NCBI RefSeq assembly: GCF_900110135.1
Contig: NZ_FOCO01000001.1
Location: 62,001 to 126,000, forward strand
Reading direction: 5' to 3'
Length of the DNA stretch: 64,000 nucleotides
Source: Pseudorhodobacter antarcticus
Lineage (GTDB): Bacteria; Pseudomonadota; Alphaproteobacteria; Rhodobacterales; Rhodobacteraceae
The position numbers and the translations under genes are program-made. Shown piece after piece: positions 34,504 to 44,655 of this stretch (positions within the stretch are counted from its first letter, which is position 1; each line of letters opens with the position of its first letter). A model generated the notes under the pieces. That model did no database searches, was not told the DNA's origin, and was given only the letters and a program-made list of their open reading frames with translations.

Positions 34504-34538
34504 TGTCTTTCAAAACCATATACGCCAACGATTGAAAT

Positions 34539-35894
34539 ATGAACACTCAAAGCACCCTCAAGCGCCTCGGACTATTTGACGCGCGCGTTCCCCGCTACAC
34601 CAGCTATCCCACCGCCCCGCAGTTCAATCCGGGTGTGGGGCCAGAAACCTTTGCCAAATGGATCTCAGCCGTGCCATCCGGCGCGCAAATCTCGCTCTAT
34701 ATCCACGTTCCGTTTTGCAAACGATTGTGCTGGTTCTGCGCCTGCCGGACGCAAGGCACATCATCGGATGCGCCCGTGATCGCTTATGCCGAAATGCTGC
34801 GCGCCGAAATTGACCTGTTGCGCCGCCATTTGGCCCCCGGTGTCACCCTGTCGCGGCTGCACTGGGGTGGCGGCACGCCCACGCTTTTGATGCCCGACCT
34901 GATCCGGGCTTTGGCTGACCAAGTGTTCGATGTGGTCCCAATGGCACCGGGTGGTGAGTTTTCGGTTGAAATTGACCCCAATGAAATCGACGCGTCCCGC
35001 CTTGATGCGCTGGTGGCGGCGGGGATGAACCGCGCCTCTATCGGGGTACAGGATTTTGACCCCGAGATTCAGAAAACCATCGGCCGCGAGCAAAGCTTTG
35101 AGCTGACCAAGCAAGTCGCCGATATGATCCGCGACCGCGGCGTGGCCAGCCTAAACGCGGATATCCTGTATGGCCTACCCGATCAAACCAATGCCCGCAT
35201 CGCGGATTCTGTGCAAAAACTGCTGGCCTTGTCCCCCGACCGGGTGGCCCTGTACGGCTATGCCCATGTGCCCTGGATGAGCCGCCGCCAGCAGATGATT
35301 CCTTCCGACAAAATCCCCTTGGCCGAAGCGCGCCTTGGCCTGTTTGAAACCGCCCGCAACCTGTTTGTGGCCGATGGATATGCCGAAATTGGCATCGATC
35401 ATTTCGCGCGCCCGACCGATGGGCTGGCGATTGCGGCAGCAAAGGGCGACCTGCGCCGCAATTTCCAAGGCTATACCGATGATACCGCGACCGCGTTGAT
35501 CGGGCTGGGCGCATCGTCGATCTCGCGCTTCCCGCAAGGGTTCGCACAAAATGCCAGCGCCACGGCCGCCCATACCAAGCAAATCCGCGAGGGCAAGTTT
35601 TCCACCCATCGCGGTCACGTCTTTGCGGGCGACGACCTGCTGCGCGCCCGGATTATTGAAGCGTTGATGTGCGATTTCCGCGTGAACCGCGAGGAGTTGC
35701 AGCGCGATTTCAACGCCGACCCTGCGGTGGTGCAAGCGATGTTCCAAGCCGCCATGGACACGTTTGGCGACATGGTGCATCTGGACCACACGGGCCTTGC
35801 AATTGCCAAACGCGGGCGGCCCCTGACCCGGCTTATCGCGCGGGCATTTGATGCCTATGACCAATCCGCGGCGCAACATTCGACGGCGATTTAG
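34539..35894 (+). CDS. hemN: Oxygen-independent coproporphyrinogen III dehydrogenase
   Basis: Radical-SAM enzyme that converts coproporphyrinogen III to protoporphyrinogen IX without oxygen, for heme and, in phototrophs, bacteriochlorophyll. 451 residues. The 4Fe-4S ligands are Cys60, 64 and 67 in HVPFCKRLCWFCACR with the extra Cys69 found in HemN; LHWGGGTPTLL and FSVEIDPNEID follow, and YGYAHVPWMSRRQQ is characteristic of true HemN. No good Shine-Dalgarno precedes the ATG. The C-terminus overlaps the facing glycosyltransferase gene by 4 bases. Divergent from fnrL. Confidence 0.95.
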   Translation: MNTQSTLKRLGLFDARVPRYTSYPTAPQFNPGVGPETFAKWISAVPSGAQISLYIHVPFCKRLCWFCACRTQGTSSDAPVIAYAEMLRAEIDLLRRHLAPGVTLSRLHWGGGTPTLLMPDLIRALADQVFDVVPMAPGGEFSVEIDPNEIDASRLDALVAAGMNRASIGVQDFDPEIQKTIGREQSFELTKQVADMIRDRGVASLNADILYGLPDQTNARIADSVQKLLALSPDRVALYGYAHVPWMSRRQQMIPSDKIPLAEARLGLFETARNLFVADGYAEIGIDHFARPTDGLAIAAAKGDLRRNFQGYTDDTATALIGLGASSISRFPQGFAQNASATAAHTKQIREGKFSTHRGHVFAGDDLLRARIIEALMCDFRVNREELQRDFNADPAVVQAMFQAAMDTFGDMVHLDHTGLAIAKRGRPLTRLIARAFDAYDQSAAQHSTAI

Positions 35895-37120
35895 GGTTGG
35901 GGCCCAAAACTTTCGACATAATCGACCATGCGCGGCATGCAGGTGCCGTGAAGGTCGTACCCGTCCAGAATGGTCTGGCGCGCCGCCGCACGCAGAGGAA
36001 TGAAACGCGCTGGGTTGGCCAGCGCGTCAATCAACGCGGCAGACCAGCCTTTGATATCAAAGAAATCGACCAGCGTGCCGTTTACACCATCGGTGATCAA
36101 CTCCTCCACCGGGGCGGACCGTGACCCGATCACATGCGCGCCTGCCGACATCGCCTCCAGCATCGACCAGGACAGCACGAACGGATAGGTCAGGTATGCA
36201 TGCGCGCGGCTGATCTGCATCAGCGCGACAAACTGCGCATAGGGCACTTTGCCGATGAAATGGACGCGCGACAGGTCCAACCTATCCCGCACCTCATCCA
36301 GAAAAATGTCTTTCCACTTTTTGCCGTCCGGGGCGGCCGCGCCATAGCTGACATCATCACCGCCCACGATCACAACCTGCGCGTTGGGCCGCGCCGCCAT
36401 CACATCGGGCAACGCGCGCATAAAGGTGTGATAGCCGCGATACGGTTCCAAATTGCGGTTCACAAAGGTCAACACCTCATCCCCCGCAGCGATGGTTTGG
36501 CCGTTGGGCAAGGTCATGCTGGCGGTTGGATTGGGGGTCACGGTGGCGGTGTTCACGCCATCAAAAATCACCTTTATCATGGGCTGCAACGCGGGCGGAT
36601 AGGTGCTGGCCTGCCATTTCGTGGGGGCCATTGCCGCATCGGCGTGCAACAAGGATTGGCCCAGATGCGCCGCACGCGCTTGCGCAGTCATCACCGGATC
36701 AAACCCTGCGCGGCTGAATTCGGGGTCAAACCCCACATCGCGGTCCACGCCGCGATAGTAAAATTCGGCGTAAACGATCAGCTTGGCGGTTGGCCACACC
36801 TCTTTCAAAAACAGCGTTTCGCCCCAGCCGGAATGGCCGAAAATGACATCGGGGACATAGCCGTGCTTGTCGCACAGCCGCAAGCAGGCGCGCGCGACCG
36901 TCACGCCACGGTCGGTCATCTGGGTGAAATTGCGGCCCAAACGGGTTGCGGCGACATCGGGCGGGGCGGCATCATGGCGATAGCGCAGCACGGGAATTAC
37001 ACTATCGCGCTGGTTTTTGATATCGGTCAACGCCCGGCAATCATGGCCGCGCGCCTTAAGCGCCGGGGCGAGATACAGAAACTGGCCGGGAAAATTTTGG
37101 TGGACGAACAGAATTTTCAC
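35891..37120 (-). CDS. Family 4-type glycosyltransferase
   Basis: 409 residues with the GT-B fold: [20 protein letters not shown] (N-terminal donor/acceptor lobe), VDRDVGFDPEFSRAGFDPVM, then nucleotide-sugar lobe TFVNRNLEPYRGYHTFMRAL, VHFIGKVPYAQFVALMQISR and AYLTYPFVLSWSMLEAMSAG (the usual E-x7-E region). Sugar and acceptor unknown; a cytoplasmic or membrane-peripheral enzyme. GTG start at 37120 overlaps the yejF stop (GTGA), so it is the last gene of the yej operon. Confidence 0.88.
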   Translation of the reverse strand: MKILFVHQNFPGQFLYLAPALKARGHDCRALTDIKNQRDSVIPVLRYRHDAAPPDVAATRLGRNFTQMTDRGVTVARACLRLCDKHGYVPDVIFGHSGWGETLFLKEVWPTAKLIVYAEFYYRGVDRDVGFDPEFSRAGFDPVMTAQARAAHLGQSLLHADAAMAPTKWQASTYPPALQPMIKVIFDGVNTATVTPNPTASMTLPNGQTIAAGDEVLTFVNRNLEPYRGYHTFMRALPDVMAARPNAQVVIVGGDDVSYGAAAPDGKKWKDIFLDEVRDRLDLSRVHFIGKVPYAQFVALMQISRAHAYLTYPFVLSWSMLEAMSAGAHVIGSRSAPVEELITDGVNGTLVDFFDIKGWSAALIDALANPARFIPLRAAARQTILDGYDLHGTCMPRMVDYVESFGPQP

Positions 37121-38715
37121 GGCGCAACCTGCCCAAAAGCCGCTGCCATCAACGCGCGGGTATATTCGGTTTGCGGCGCGTCAAACACTTGCGCGCTGGG
37201 GCCCGATTCCACCACATCGCCTTGTTTCATCACGATCACTTGGTGGGCAAGCGCGCGAACCACCCGCAAATCATGGCTGATGAACAGATAGGCAAGCCCC
37301 TGTTTGCGCTGCAAATCGCGCAACAATTCCACAATTTGCACCTGCACGGTCATATCCAGCGCCGATGTCGGTTCATCCAACAGCACCAATTTCGGCCGCA
37401 AAATCATCGCGCGGGCAATCGCCACACGCTGGCGCTGACCGCCCGAAAATTCATGTGGATAGCGGCCCATGGTGGCGGGGTCCAATCCCACCTCGGTCAT
37501 AATATCTGACACCAATTGGCGATGATCTTGGCCCATGGCGGTGCCGTGAACCCCCAGCCCTTCGGCAATGATCTGTTCAATCGTCATGCGCGGCGACAGG
37601 CTGCCGTAGGGGTCTTGGAACACCACCTGCATGGTGCGGCGCAAGGGGCGCATTTGTTTGGCGTTCAGCCCTTGGATGTTTTGGCCCATAAAAACTACCG
37701 GACCATCGGACGCGATCAGCCGCAAAATGGCCAGCGCCAGCGTGGTTTTGCCCGACCCGCTTTCGCCCACAATGCCCAACGTCTCGCCCGCGCGAATGGT
37801 CAGGGTGGCGGCGTTCACCGCCTTTACATGCCCCACGGTGCGGCGCAAAAACCCGCGTTGAATGGGAAACCAAACGCGCAAATCCGATGTTTCCACGATA
37901 ACCTCACCACCCGCAGGGGCAGGTTCGGCACGCCCCTTTGGTTCGGCGGCCAGCAGGGTTTTGGTATAGGGATGCTGGGGGTTGTCAAAAATCTGGGCCG
38001 TTGGTCCTTGTTCCACAATCTCGCCGCCTTGCATCACGCAGACCCGATCCGCGATGCGGCGCACGATGCCAAGGTCGTGGGTGATGAACAAAAGGCTCAA
38101 CCCCTCCTCCCGCTTCAGGTCCGCCAGCAGGTCGAGGATTTGCGCTTGGATGGTGACGTCCAGCGCGGTTGTCGGCTCATCCGCGATCAACAATTCCGGC
38201 CCATTCGCCAGCGCCATTGCGATCATCACGCGCTGGCGTTGCCCGCCGGAAAGCTGATGCGGATAGGCACCCAAACGGCTTTCAGCGTCGCGGATGCCGA
38301 CCTTATCCAACAGCTCCAATATCCGCTTGCGGGCCGCCGTCCCCTCAAGGCCCTGATGCAACGACAGGCTTTCGGCCAATTGGGTTTCAATTGTGTGCAG
38401 GGGGTTCAAACTCGTCATCGGCTCTTGGAAAATGAAGCTGATGTCGTTGCCGCGCACCCGCCGCAAATCGCCCTCCGCCGCGCCGATCATCTGCGTGCCG
38501 TTGTACAGGATGGATCCCGCAACCTGCGCTGACCCCGGCAACAGCGCCACGGTGGACAGGGCTGTGACTGATTTGCCCGACCCGCTTTCCCCCACAAGTG
38601 CCACGGTTTCGCCCTTTGCCACCGTGAAAGACACGCCTTTGACAGCCTGCACCACCCGCCCATCCTGGCGGAAGCCCACAGTCAGGTTTTCGACGGAAAG
38701 AACGGTGTCGGTCAT
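37117..38715 (-). CDS. yejF: Peptide ABC transporter, fused ATPase YejF
   Basis: Double ATPase of the YejABEF peptide importer. 532 residues with two nucleotide-binding domains: first Walker [11 protein letters not shown] (about 38) and signature [15 protein letters not shown]; second Walker [11 protein letters not shown] (about 320), signature [15 protein letters not shown] and Walker [13 protein letters not shown]. YejF of E. coli has the same two-domain layout. ATGA overlap with yejE. Confidence 0.94.
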   Translation of the reverse strand: MTDTVLSVENLTVGFRQDGRVVQAVKGVSFTVAKGETVALVGESGSGKSVTALSTVALLPGSAQVAGSILYNGTQMIGAAEGDLRRVRGNDISFIFQEPMTSLNPLHTIETQLAESLSLHQGLEGTAARKRILELLDKVGIRDAESRLGAYPHQLSGGQRQRVMIAMALANGPELLIADEPTTALDVTIQAQILDLLADLKREEGLSLLFITHDLGIVRRIADRVCVMQGGEIVEQGPTAQIFDNPQHPYTKTLLAAEPKGRAEPAPAGGEVIVETSDLRVWFPIQRGFLRRTVGHVKAVNAATLTIRAGETLGIVGESGSGKTTLALAILRLIASDGPVVFMGQNIQGLNAKQMRPLRRTMQVVFQDPYGSLSPRMTIEQIIAEGLGVHGTAMGQDHRQLVSDIMTEVGLDPATMGRYPHEFSGGQRQRVAIARAMILRPKLVLLDEPTSALDMTVQVQIVELLRDLQRKQGLAYLFISHDLRVVRALAHQVIVMKQGDVVESGPSAQVFDAPQTEYTRALMAAAFGQVAP

Positions 38716-39812
38716 TGAAAAGTCTTTCGCGGATCAAAGGCGTCGCGCACGCCTTCAAATATGAACACCAGCAGCGACAGCATGGTCGCAAACACACCAA
38801 ACGCGGTAAAGGCGAGCCATGGCGCTTGCAGGTTTTGTTTGGCTTGCAACGTCAACTCGCCAAGGGAGGGGGCCGAGGCGGGCAGGCCAAACCCAAGGAA
38901 ATCCAGCACGGCGAGCGAGCCGATGGTGCCCGTGATGATAAACGGCAGCATGGTCAGCGTGGCAACCATCGCGTTGGGCAACACATGGCGGAACATGATC
39001 ACGCGGTCCGACACCCCCAGCGCGCGGGCAGCGCGGACATATTCGAAATTGCGGGCGCGCAGAAATTCGGCGCGCACCACACCCACCAGCGATGTCCAGC
39101 CAAACAACACCATCAAGCCCACCAACAGCCAAAAGTTCATCCGCCAAATCGCGGCGACGATGATGATGATGTAAAGGCTGGGGGTGGAGCCCCAAATTTC
39201 CAGCACGCGTTGGAATATCAGGTCCACCCAGCCGCCGAAATACCCCTGCACCGCCCCCGCCATAACCCCAATGATGGAGGTGAGGAAGGTCACGATCAGC
39301 GCAAATGACACCGACAACCGAAAGCCGTAAATCACGCGCGCTGCCACATCGCGCGCAGTATCATCGGTGCCCAGCCAATGGTTGGCATCGGGCGGGCTGG
39401 GGGCGGCACGGCCAATATCGTTGATGGTGTTGAAACTGTAAGGGATGGGCGGCCAGATCACCCAACCGGGGATGGCCCCGTCCAGCGTGCCCGCATCGAG
39501 TTCGGCCAGCGCCGTGTCAGGGTCGTCCAAACACGCCTCCACCCCGCCCGACCTGATCAAACACCGCACTTCGGGGTCGCGGTATTTGGCCTCGGTCCGG
39601 AAATCGCCGCCAAAGGCTGTTTCGGGGTAAAATTGCAAAAACGGCGCGCGAATTTCGCCTTGGTAATTGACCAACAGCGGTTTGTCGTTGGCCAACACTT
39701 CGGCAAACAGCGACAGACCATACAGGAACAGCAGCAGCCACAACGACCAAAACGCACGGCGGTTGGCCTTGAAATTACGCCAGCGGCGTTGGTTTAGGGG
39801 GGATAGGGCCAT
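38712..39812 (-). CDS. yejE: Peptide ABC transporter permease YejE
   Basis: Inner-membrane permease of the YejABEF importer. 366 residues from the ATG at 39812 (MALSPLNQRRWRNFKANRRA), with GGGAGG upstream, so the longer frame is rejected. One N-terminal helix, a large periplasmic insert (about 50-150, the family's OppC_N-like region), then five more helices and the permease EAA loop RAEFLRARNFEYVRAARALG. It starts one base after the yejB stop (TAAGATG). Confidence 0.93.
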   Translation of the reverse strand: MALSPLNQRRWRNFKANRRAFWSLWLLLFLYGLSLFAEVLANDKPLLVNYQGEIRAPFLQFYPETAFGGDFRTEAKYRDPEVRCLIRSGGVEACLDDPDTALAELDAGTLDGAIPGWVIWPPIPYSFNTINDIGRAAPSPPDANHWLGTDDTARDVAARVIYGFRLSVSFALIVTFLTSIIGVMAGAVQGYFGGWVDLIFQRVLEIWGSTPSLYIIIIVAAIWRMNFWLLVGLMVLFGWTSLVGVVRAEFLRARNFEYVRAARALGVSDRVIMFRHVLPNAMVATLTMLPFIITGTIGSLAVLDFLGFGLPASAPSLGELTLQAKQNLQAPWLAFTAFGVFATMLSLLVFIFEGVRDAFDPRKTFQ

Positions 39813-39813
39813 C

Positions 39814-40890
39814 TTACCGCCTCCCCTCAAAATCAATGCGGGGATCAATCCAGACATACATCATGTCTGACAGAATACCCACGATCAACCCCATGATGCC
39901 AAAGGCATAAAGCGTGCCGAACATCACCGGGTAATCGCGTTCGACTACCGCCTTGAACCCCATTTGGCCCAGACCATCCAGCGAAAATATCGTCTCAATA
40001 ATCAAGCTTTGACCAAAGAAGATCGACACAAACGCCGCCGGAAAGCCCGCGATCACGATCAGCATCGCGTTGCGAAACACATGACCGTACAAAACGCGGC
40101 CCTCGGTCAACCCCTTGGCGCGGGCGGTCATCACATATTGCTTGCCGATTTCATCCAGAAAACTGTTTTTGGTCAGCAGCGTCAGGGTGGCGAAACTGGC
40201 GATGGTCGATGCCAAAATCGGCAGCGCCATGTGCCACGCATAATCGCCAATTTTGCCCAGCAGGGACAAATCCTCAAACCCCTCGGACGTCAGGCCGCGC
40301 AGGGGGAAAATCTTGAAATAGGACCCGCCCGCGAACAGCACCAACAGCAAAATCGCGAACAAAAACCCAGGAATGGCATAGGCGACGATGATCACCCCCG
40401 ATGTCCACGTGTCAAACCGCGACCCGTCGCGCATTGCCTTGCGGATGCCCAGCGGGATGGAAATCATGTAAGCGATCAACGTCGACCACAGGCCCAAACT
40501 GATCGACACCGGCATTTTTTCCAGCACTAAATCGGTGACGGAAATTGACCGGAAATAGCTTTCGCCAAAATCAAACCGGGCGTAATTCCACATCATGTCC
40601 AAAAAACGCTGCAAGGGCGGTTTGTCGAACCCGAACTGCTTTTCCAGCTCTGCAATAAACTCGGGCGGCAGGCCGCGCGCGCCAAGGTATTCGCTGCTAC
40701 CCTGCCCCTCGCTGCCCGCATCGCCCGACCCGGTGATCGCGGCCAAACTGTCGCCGCCGCCATCCAGTCGCGCCAAAATCTGTTCAATCGGGCCGCCCGG
40801 CACAAACTGCACCAACGAGAAATTAATGATCATAATCCCGATCAACGTCGGAATAATCAGCATCAACCGCCGAAGGATATAGGCACCCAT
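39814..40890 (-). CDS. yejB: Peptide ABC transporter permease YejB
   Basis: First permease of the importer. 358 residues from the ATG at 40890 ([20 protein letters not shown]), with GGGTGAG upstream; an in-frame GTG at 40899 overlaps that site. Six hydrophobic helices, a periplasmic insert after the first, and the EAA loop [20 protein letters not shown]. 25 bases separate it from yejA. Confidence 0.93.
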   Translation of the reverse strand: MGAYILRRLMLIIPTLIGIMIINFSLVQFVPGGPIEQILARLDGGGDSLAAITGSGDAGSEGQGSSEYLGARGLPPEFIAELEKQFGFDKPPLQRFLDMMWNYARFDFGESYFRSISVTDLVLEKMPVSISLGLWSTLIAYMISIPLGIRKAMRDGSRFDTWTSGVIIVAYAIPGFLFAILLLVLFAGGSYFKIFPLRGLTSEGFEDLSLLGKIGDYAWHMALPILASTIASFATLTLLTKNSFLDEIGKQYVMTARAKGLTEGRVLYGHVFRNAMLIVIAGFPAAFVSIFFGQSLIIETIFSLDGLGQMGFKAVVERDYPVMFGTLYAFGIMGLIVGILSDMMYVWIDPRIDFEGRR

Positions 40891-40915
40891 ACTGCTCACC
40901 CGCCGTTTTTTATCG

Positions 40916-42808
40916 TTATTTCAGCACGCCAGACGCTTTCAGCGCCGCCGCCTTTTCCGCGTTGTACCACCAGAACGACATTTCGCCCAGTGCATAGGGG
41001 GGCAGGTTTTCGGGATGTTCAAAAATGTCGTAATAGGCGATTGTGTGCGTGCCCTTGTACCATTGAAAAATCGCAAAGCGTTCGGCGCGCATCACCCGGT
41101 CCAGCGCCATTGTGGCTGTGGTCAGGGTTTCCAAACTGTCAGCGGCCAGCACCACCTCAATCATCCGGTCCACCGCCGGGCTTTTCAGCCCCATCGCGTT
41201 GAAACTGGACACATCGGCGGTTTCAGAACCATAATATTGCTTCAACTCAGTGCCCGAAAAAATGCTGGTCTGGGCGAAATGGTTGGTCATATCAAAGTCA
41301 TAGTTTGGCGGGCGCGTGCGATCCTCCATCTGGGCGTTGTCAACGCGGGTCATCACCGCGTCCACGCCAAGGCTGCGCAGGTTTTCCACAAAGGGGTTGA
41401 TCACGCGGTCAAAGCTGGCGCTGTCGTTCAAAAACTCCACGCGCAGCAACTCGTTTTTGGCGTTGCGGCGCATCCCATCTGCGCCAACGGGCCAGCCCGC
41501 GGCATCGAGCAGCGCAGACGCGCGCCGCAAATTGCCCCGGTCCAACTGCCGCGCGCCGGACACGGGCGGCATGATCGCCTCATTCGTCAGCAGGCTTGCA
41601 CCAATCAGCCCGTCATCCACCAAAGGCTGCAACAGCGCCGCTTCGGCGGGCGAGGGCACGCCCTTTGCCTCCATAAAGCTGTTGCCCCAATAGGAGGGGA
41701 TGCGATCGTAAATGCCGTAAAACAGCGTCTCGTCGGACCATTCAAAGTTGAACATCAGGCCAATCGCCTCACGCACGCGGGAATCTTGGAACTTTTCGCG
41801 CCGCAGGTTGAAGATGAAGGATTGCCCGGTGGATTTTGCACCCGATGGCAGTTCCGCCTTGATCACGCCGCCATTCAGCACGGCTGGAAAGTCATATCCC
41901 GTGGCCCATTTGATCGACGATGCCTCATTCCGAAACGTGTAGGTGCCGCCGACAAAGCCCACAAACGCCGCGTCATAATCGGCGAAATATTCGATGCGGA
42001 TGGTGTCAAAGTTGTTGGTGCCGACCCGCATCGGGTGGTTGATGCCCCAATAATCGGGATTGCGTTTATAGGTCACGGATTGGCCAATCCGCATGCTGCC
42101 CAGCGCATAGGGACCGGAGCCGAGGAACGGCGTCAGGCTGCTTTCGGCCATGTCCAAATTGTTGGCAATCGCATGCGCCTTGGACATGATCGGCAGGCCG
42201 CCCACATCTTGCGGCAAATCGCGGGTGGGGATGCCGGGTTTAAAGGTGAATTTCACGCGCATCGGGTCCAGTGCCTCCACCTTCTCCACCTTGGTGGCGA
42301 AAATGGTGCGAAAATCGGTCAGGCCCTTGGTCAGGAAGGTTTCATAGGAAAAAATCACGTCCTCGGCGGTTAGCGGCGTGCCGTCCGAAAATTTGACATC
42401 ATCCCGCAGGTTGAAAATGACCCAAGAGCGATCTTCGGGGTATTCCAGCGTGCTGCACAGCAGGCAATAGGCCGCGCCCACCTCATCATCCGTGCCCTCC
42501 AATATCGATTCGTAGGGGGCGGAGGCGAGGGCGGCGGCGCGGCCTTTGATCGAATAGGGGTTCATGCTGTCGAACCCGCCCGAGGTCCATTGCGAAATCT
42601 CGCCGCCTTTGGGTGCGTTGGGGTTCACATAGGCCAGATGTTTGAAATCGGGGGCCAGGTTCAATTCGCCAAAAGTGGAAATGCCGTGGGCGGTGATCAC
42701 GGTTTCGGCCCGCGCGGCGGTGGCAAAGGCGGCCAGCGCCATTATCAATGCGCCCCCAATCAAACCCGCTGTCATCGGCTGTACCGCCCGTGCTGTTTTC
42801 GCCTGCAT
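40916..42808 (-). CDS. yejA: Peptide-binding periplasmic protein YejA
   Basis: Solute-binding protein (SBP family 5) feeding the Yej importer, known in E. coli for uptake of microcin C and other peptides. 630 residues with a signal peptide ([20 protein letters not shown] then [14 protein letters not shown], cleavage near 34). Family marks include [39 protein letters not shown] and [10 protein letters not shown]. It has GGGGAGA about 5 bases before the ATG and is the first gene of the yejA-B-E-F-glycosyltransferase unit. Confidence 0.95.
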   Translation of the reverse strand: MQAKTARAVQPMTAGLIGGALIMALAAFATAARAETVITAHGISTFGELNLAPDFKHLAYVNPNAPKGGEISQWTSGGFDSMNPYSIKGRAAALASAPYESILEGTDDEVGAAYCLLCSTLEYPEDRSWVIFNLRDDVKFSDGTPLTAEDVIFSYETFLTKGLTDFRTIFATKVEKVEALDPMRVKFTFKPGIPTRDLPQDVGGLPIMSKAHAIANNLDMAESSLTPFLGSGPYALGSMRIGQSVTYKRNPDYWGINHPMRVGTNNFDTIRIEYFADYDAAFVGFVGGTYTFRNEASSIKWATGYDFPAVLNGGVIKAELPSGAKSTGQSFIFNLRREKFQDSRVREAIGLMFNFEWSDETLFYGIYDRIPSYWGNSFMEAKGVPSPAEAALLQPLVDDGLIGASLLTNEAIMPPVSGARQLDRGNLRRASALLDAAGWPVGADGMRRNAKNELLRVEFLNDSASFDRVINPFVENLRSLGVDAVMTRVDNAQMEDRTRPPNYDFDMTNHFAQTSIFSGTELKQYYGSETADVSSFNAMGLKSPAVDRMIEVVLAADSLETLTTATMALDRVMRAERFAIFQWYKGTHTIAYYDIFEHPENLPPYALGEMSFWWYNAEKAAALKASGVLK

Positions 42809-42925
42809 CGCGTATCTCCCCTACTTGGTCCGGCGCGGCTGACTGCGCCAAATCTTTGTGTGATGCTAGTGTGGAACCTGTCGCCGCCTCAAGTTGCGAT
42901 TGCGTGATTTTGGGCCCGGAAATAC

Positions 42926-42949
42926 AAAAGACCGCCCCGAAAGGCGGCC
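42926..42949 (-). terminator. Terminator of the cytochrome c gene
   Basis: Stem GACCGCC (42930-42936) with GGCGGCC (42943-42949), one G-U pair, 6-base loop CCGAAA. On the minus strand a short T run follows (A-tract at 42926-42929). It lies 22 bases after the cytochrome c stop. Confidence 0.75.
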
Positions 42950-42971
42950 TTTGGATAAATTCTGCGTCAGA

Positions 42972-43490
42972 TCACGGTTGCGACGTGGCCAGATAAGCAA
43001 TCAGATCGGCGCGGTCGGCTGGTTTTGGCAAGCCTGCAAAGGCCATCTTGGTGCCCGGCATGTATTTGCGTGGGTTTTCCAAAAAGCCGTTCAGGTTTTC
43101 CGGTGTCCATGCTTGATCGGCCACGGCCAAAATGGCATCGGAATAACCGAACCCTGCGGAGGCGGCTTTCATCTTGTCGACGATGCCGTTCAGATGCGGG
43201 CCGGTGCCGTCGGAGCCGTCAAGCTTGTGGCAAGCTTTGCATTTGGAGAATACTTTTTCGCCCGATGCCACGTCTGCGGCGGCGTAAAGTTCCGCAAATG
43301 CGGGGCCGGCGTCGGCCACTTCGGTCGTCTCCTCGGACCCGGTGTCGATGGTGTAGCCTTGAACCCGCTCACCGCCGTGGCCGCCGCCTGTGGTATAGAG
43401 CGCGTCTGCCGCCCAACCGCCCAGCATGAATACCAGCAAAGAGCCGCAAGTGGCCCCCACTACTTTGGTCATTGTCATCGTGTCGAACAT
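42972..43490 (-). CDS. cycM: Membrane-anchored cytochrome c (CycM type)
   Basis: Carries electrons between the bc1 complex and terminal oxidases while tethered in the membrane. 172 residues: an uncleaved N-terminal anchor (MFDTMTMTKVVGATCGSLLV then FMLGGWAADALY), an acidic linker (about 45-62) and a class I cytochrome c domain with heme motif CKACH (84-88) and Met149 as the likely axial ligand in PGTKMAF. This is the layout of Paracoccus cytochrome c552 and Rhodobacter cy. Divergent from pheA. Confidence 0.94.
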   Translation of the reverse strand: MFDTMTMTKVVGATCGSLLVFMLGGWAADALYTTGGGHGGERVQGYTIDTGSEETTEVADAGPAFAELYAAADVASGEKVFSKCKACHKLDGSDGTGPHLNGIVDKMKAASAGFGYSDAILAVADQAWTPENLNGFLENPRKYMPGTKMAFAGLPKPADRADLIAYLATSQP

Positions 43491-43609
43491 GTCGCGCCTC
43501 GCCTCGTGTTCACTTTGGCCGCTTCTAACCGCTTCCCATGGGTTATATCAAGGTATAGTAGCGCGACGAAACGCCCCTCCCCCGCTTTTATCGACGGAGA
43601 ATGATTAAA

Positions 43610-44440
43610 ATGACAGGACGTATCGCCTTTCAGGGGGAATTGGGGGCCTATTCGCATGAGGCGTGCCGACAGGCGCGGCCGGGGATGGAAGCGGTGGCCT
43701 GCCGCACCTTTGAGGACGCGATTGAGGCGTGCCGCGCCGGGGATGTGGATTTGGCGATGCTGCCCGTCGAAAATTCCACATATGGCCGCGTGGCCGATAT
43801 TCACACGCTGCTGCCGGGGTCTGGGTTGCGGATTGTGGATGAAGCGTTTGTGCGGGTCCATATCAATTTGCTGGCGGTGCCGGGCACAGCGTTGGGCGAT
43901 GTGAAGCGGGCGATGAGCCACACGGTTTTGCTGGGCCAATGCCGCGACTTTTTGAAAACCCATGCGATCACAGCCGTGACGGGGGCGGACACGGCGGGGT
44001 CGGCGAAAGTGGTGGCGGAACGGGGGGAGCCTGCGCTGGCGGCGCTGGCATCGGAATTGGCGGGCGAGATTTACGGGCTGGACGTGCTGGCCCGGCAGAT
44101 TGAAGATCAGGCCAACAATACCACCCGGTTTTTGGTGATGTCGCGGCAGGCGGACCATACCCGCCGGGCGGAAAAGATGATGACCACGTTTACATTCCGG
44201 GTGCGAAATATCCCCGCAGCACTTTACAAAGCGATGGGGGGCTTCGCGACCAATGGGGTCAACATGACGAAATTGGAAAGTTATATGGTGGGCGGGTCGT
44301 TCACAGCCACGGCGTTTTATGCCGATATTGAAGGCCACCCTGAGGATGAAAATGTAAAGCGGGCGCTGGAGGAGTTGAAATACTTTACATCAGAACGCGA
44401 CATTTTGGGGGTTTATCCAGCGGACCGCAGGCGCGATTGA
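43610..44440 (+). CDS. pheA: Prephenate dehydratase
   Basis: Decarboxylating dehydration of prephenate to phenylpyruvate in phenylalanine synthesis. 276 residues: an N-terminal periplasmic-binding-like catalytic part (GRIAFQGELGAYSHEACRQA, LPVENSTYGRVADIHTLLPG, NNTTRFLVMSRQA with the TRF motif) and a C-terminal ACT domain (about 190-270, with NIPAALYKAMGGFATNGVNM and LESYMVGGSFTATAFYADIE) that normally gives phenylalanine feedback. ATG at 43610 has GGAGA 9 bases upstream; the ATG at 43601 abuts that site and is unlikely. Confidence 0.95.
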   Translation: MTGRIAFQGELGAYSHEACRQARPGMEAVACRTFEDAIEACRAGDVDLAMLPVENSTYGRVADIHTLLPGSGLRIVDEAFVRVHINLLAVPGTALGDVKRAMSHTVLLGQCRDFLKTHAITAVTGADTAGSAKVVAERGEPALAALASELAGEIYGLDVLARQIEDQANNTTRFLVMSRQADHTRRAEKMMTTFTFRVRNIPAALYKAMGGFATNGVNMTKLESYMVGGSFTATAFYADIEGHPEDENVKRALEELKYFTSERDILGVYPADRRRD

Positions 44441-44655
44441 CGCGGGGTTTGCGGCTGCGATGCGGCGATGCGGCGATGCGGCGGTGCGATTTCGCAATAA
44501 ATCGCGCGCGATGCGGCGGGTAAGTGTTTGATATTTATGAATATGGTAAATTCTGTTTTACCAAATATTAACCTGCGATTTGTTGCGGATCGCGGGGTTT
44601 GGTAGGATATTAGGATGGGCGCGGGAGTCGGGGTGAACACCGACTTACGCAAGCA
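44441..44655. other. Repeat-rich convergent spacer after pheA
   Basis: A 215-base gene-free spacer between facing genes, dense in repeats. It holds four 8-bp units of GCGATGCG (44457-44488), a hairpin with arms GCGATTT (44486-44492) and AAATCGC (44499-44505), a second hairpin with arms TGGTAAA (44544-44550) and TTTACCA (44557-44563), and the 19-base stretch shared with the fnrL/PhzF spacer (44561-44579). Confidence 0.75.
44561..44579 (+). repeat. 19-base repeat, copy B
   Basis: CCAAATATTAACCTGCGAT, identical to the minus-strand sequence at 33649-33667 (copy A). Both copies are preceded by a TTTTA run (A has one extra A). Copy B lies between convergent genes, so it is not in a promoter position for either neighbour. 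Confidence 0.8.

Noticed and set aside
36134-37291. 385-codon plus-strand frame opposite the glycosyltransferase
   Set aside because: No domain, atypical composition; the minus-strand gene has a GT-B pattern and couples to yejF.
41015-42373. 452-codon open frame on the plus strand opposite yejA
   Set aside because: No recognisable motifs and basic composition typical of antisense frames; yejA with its signal peptide explains the region.
44457-44488. GCGATGCG tandem units as a possible CRISPR array
   Set aside because: The units are 8 bp with no spacers, far from the size of CRISPR repeats, and there are no cas genes.
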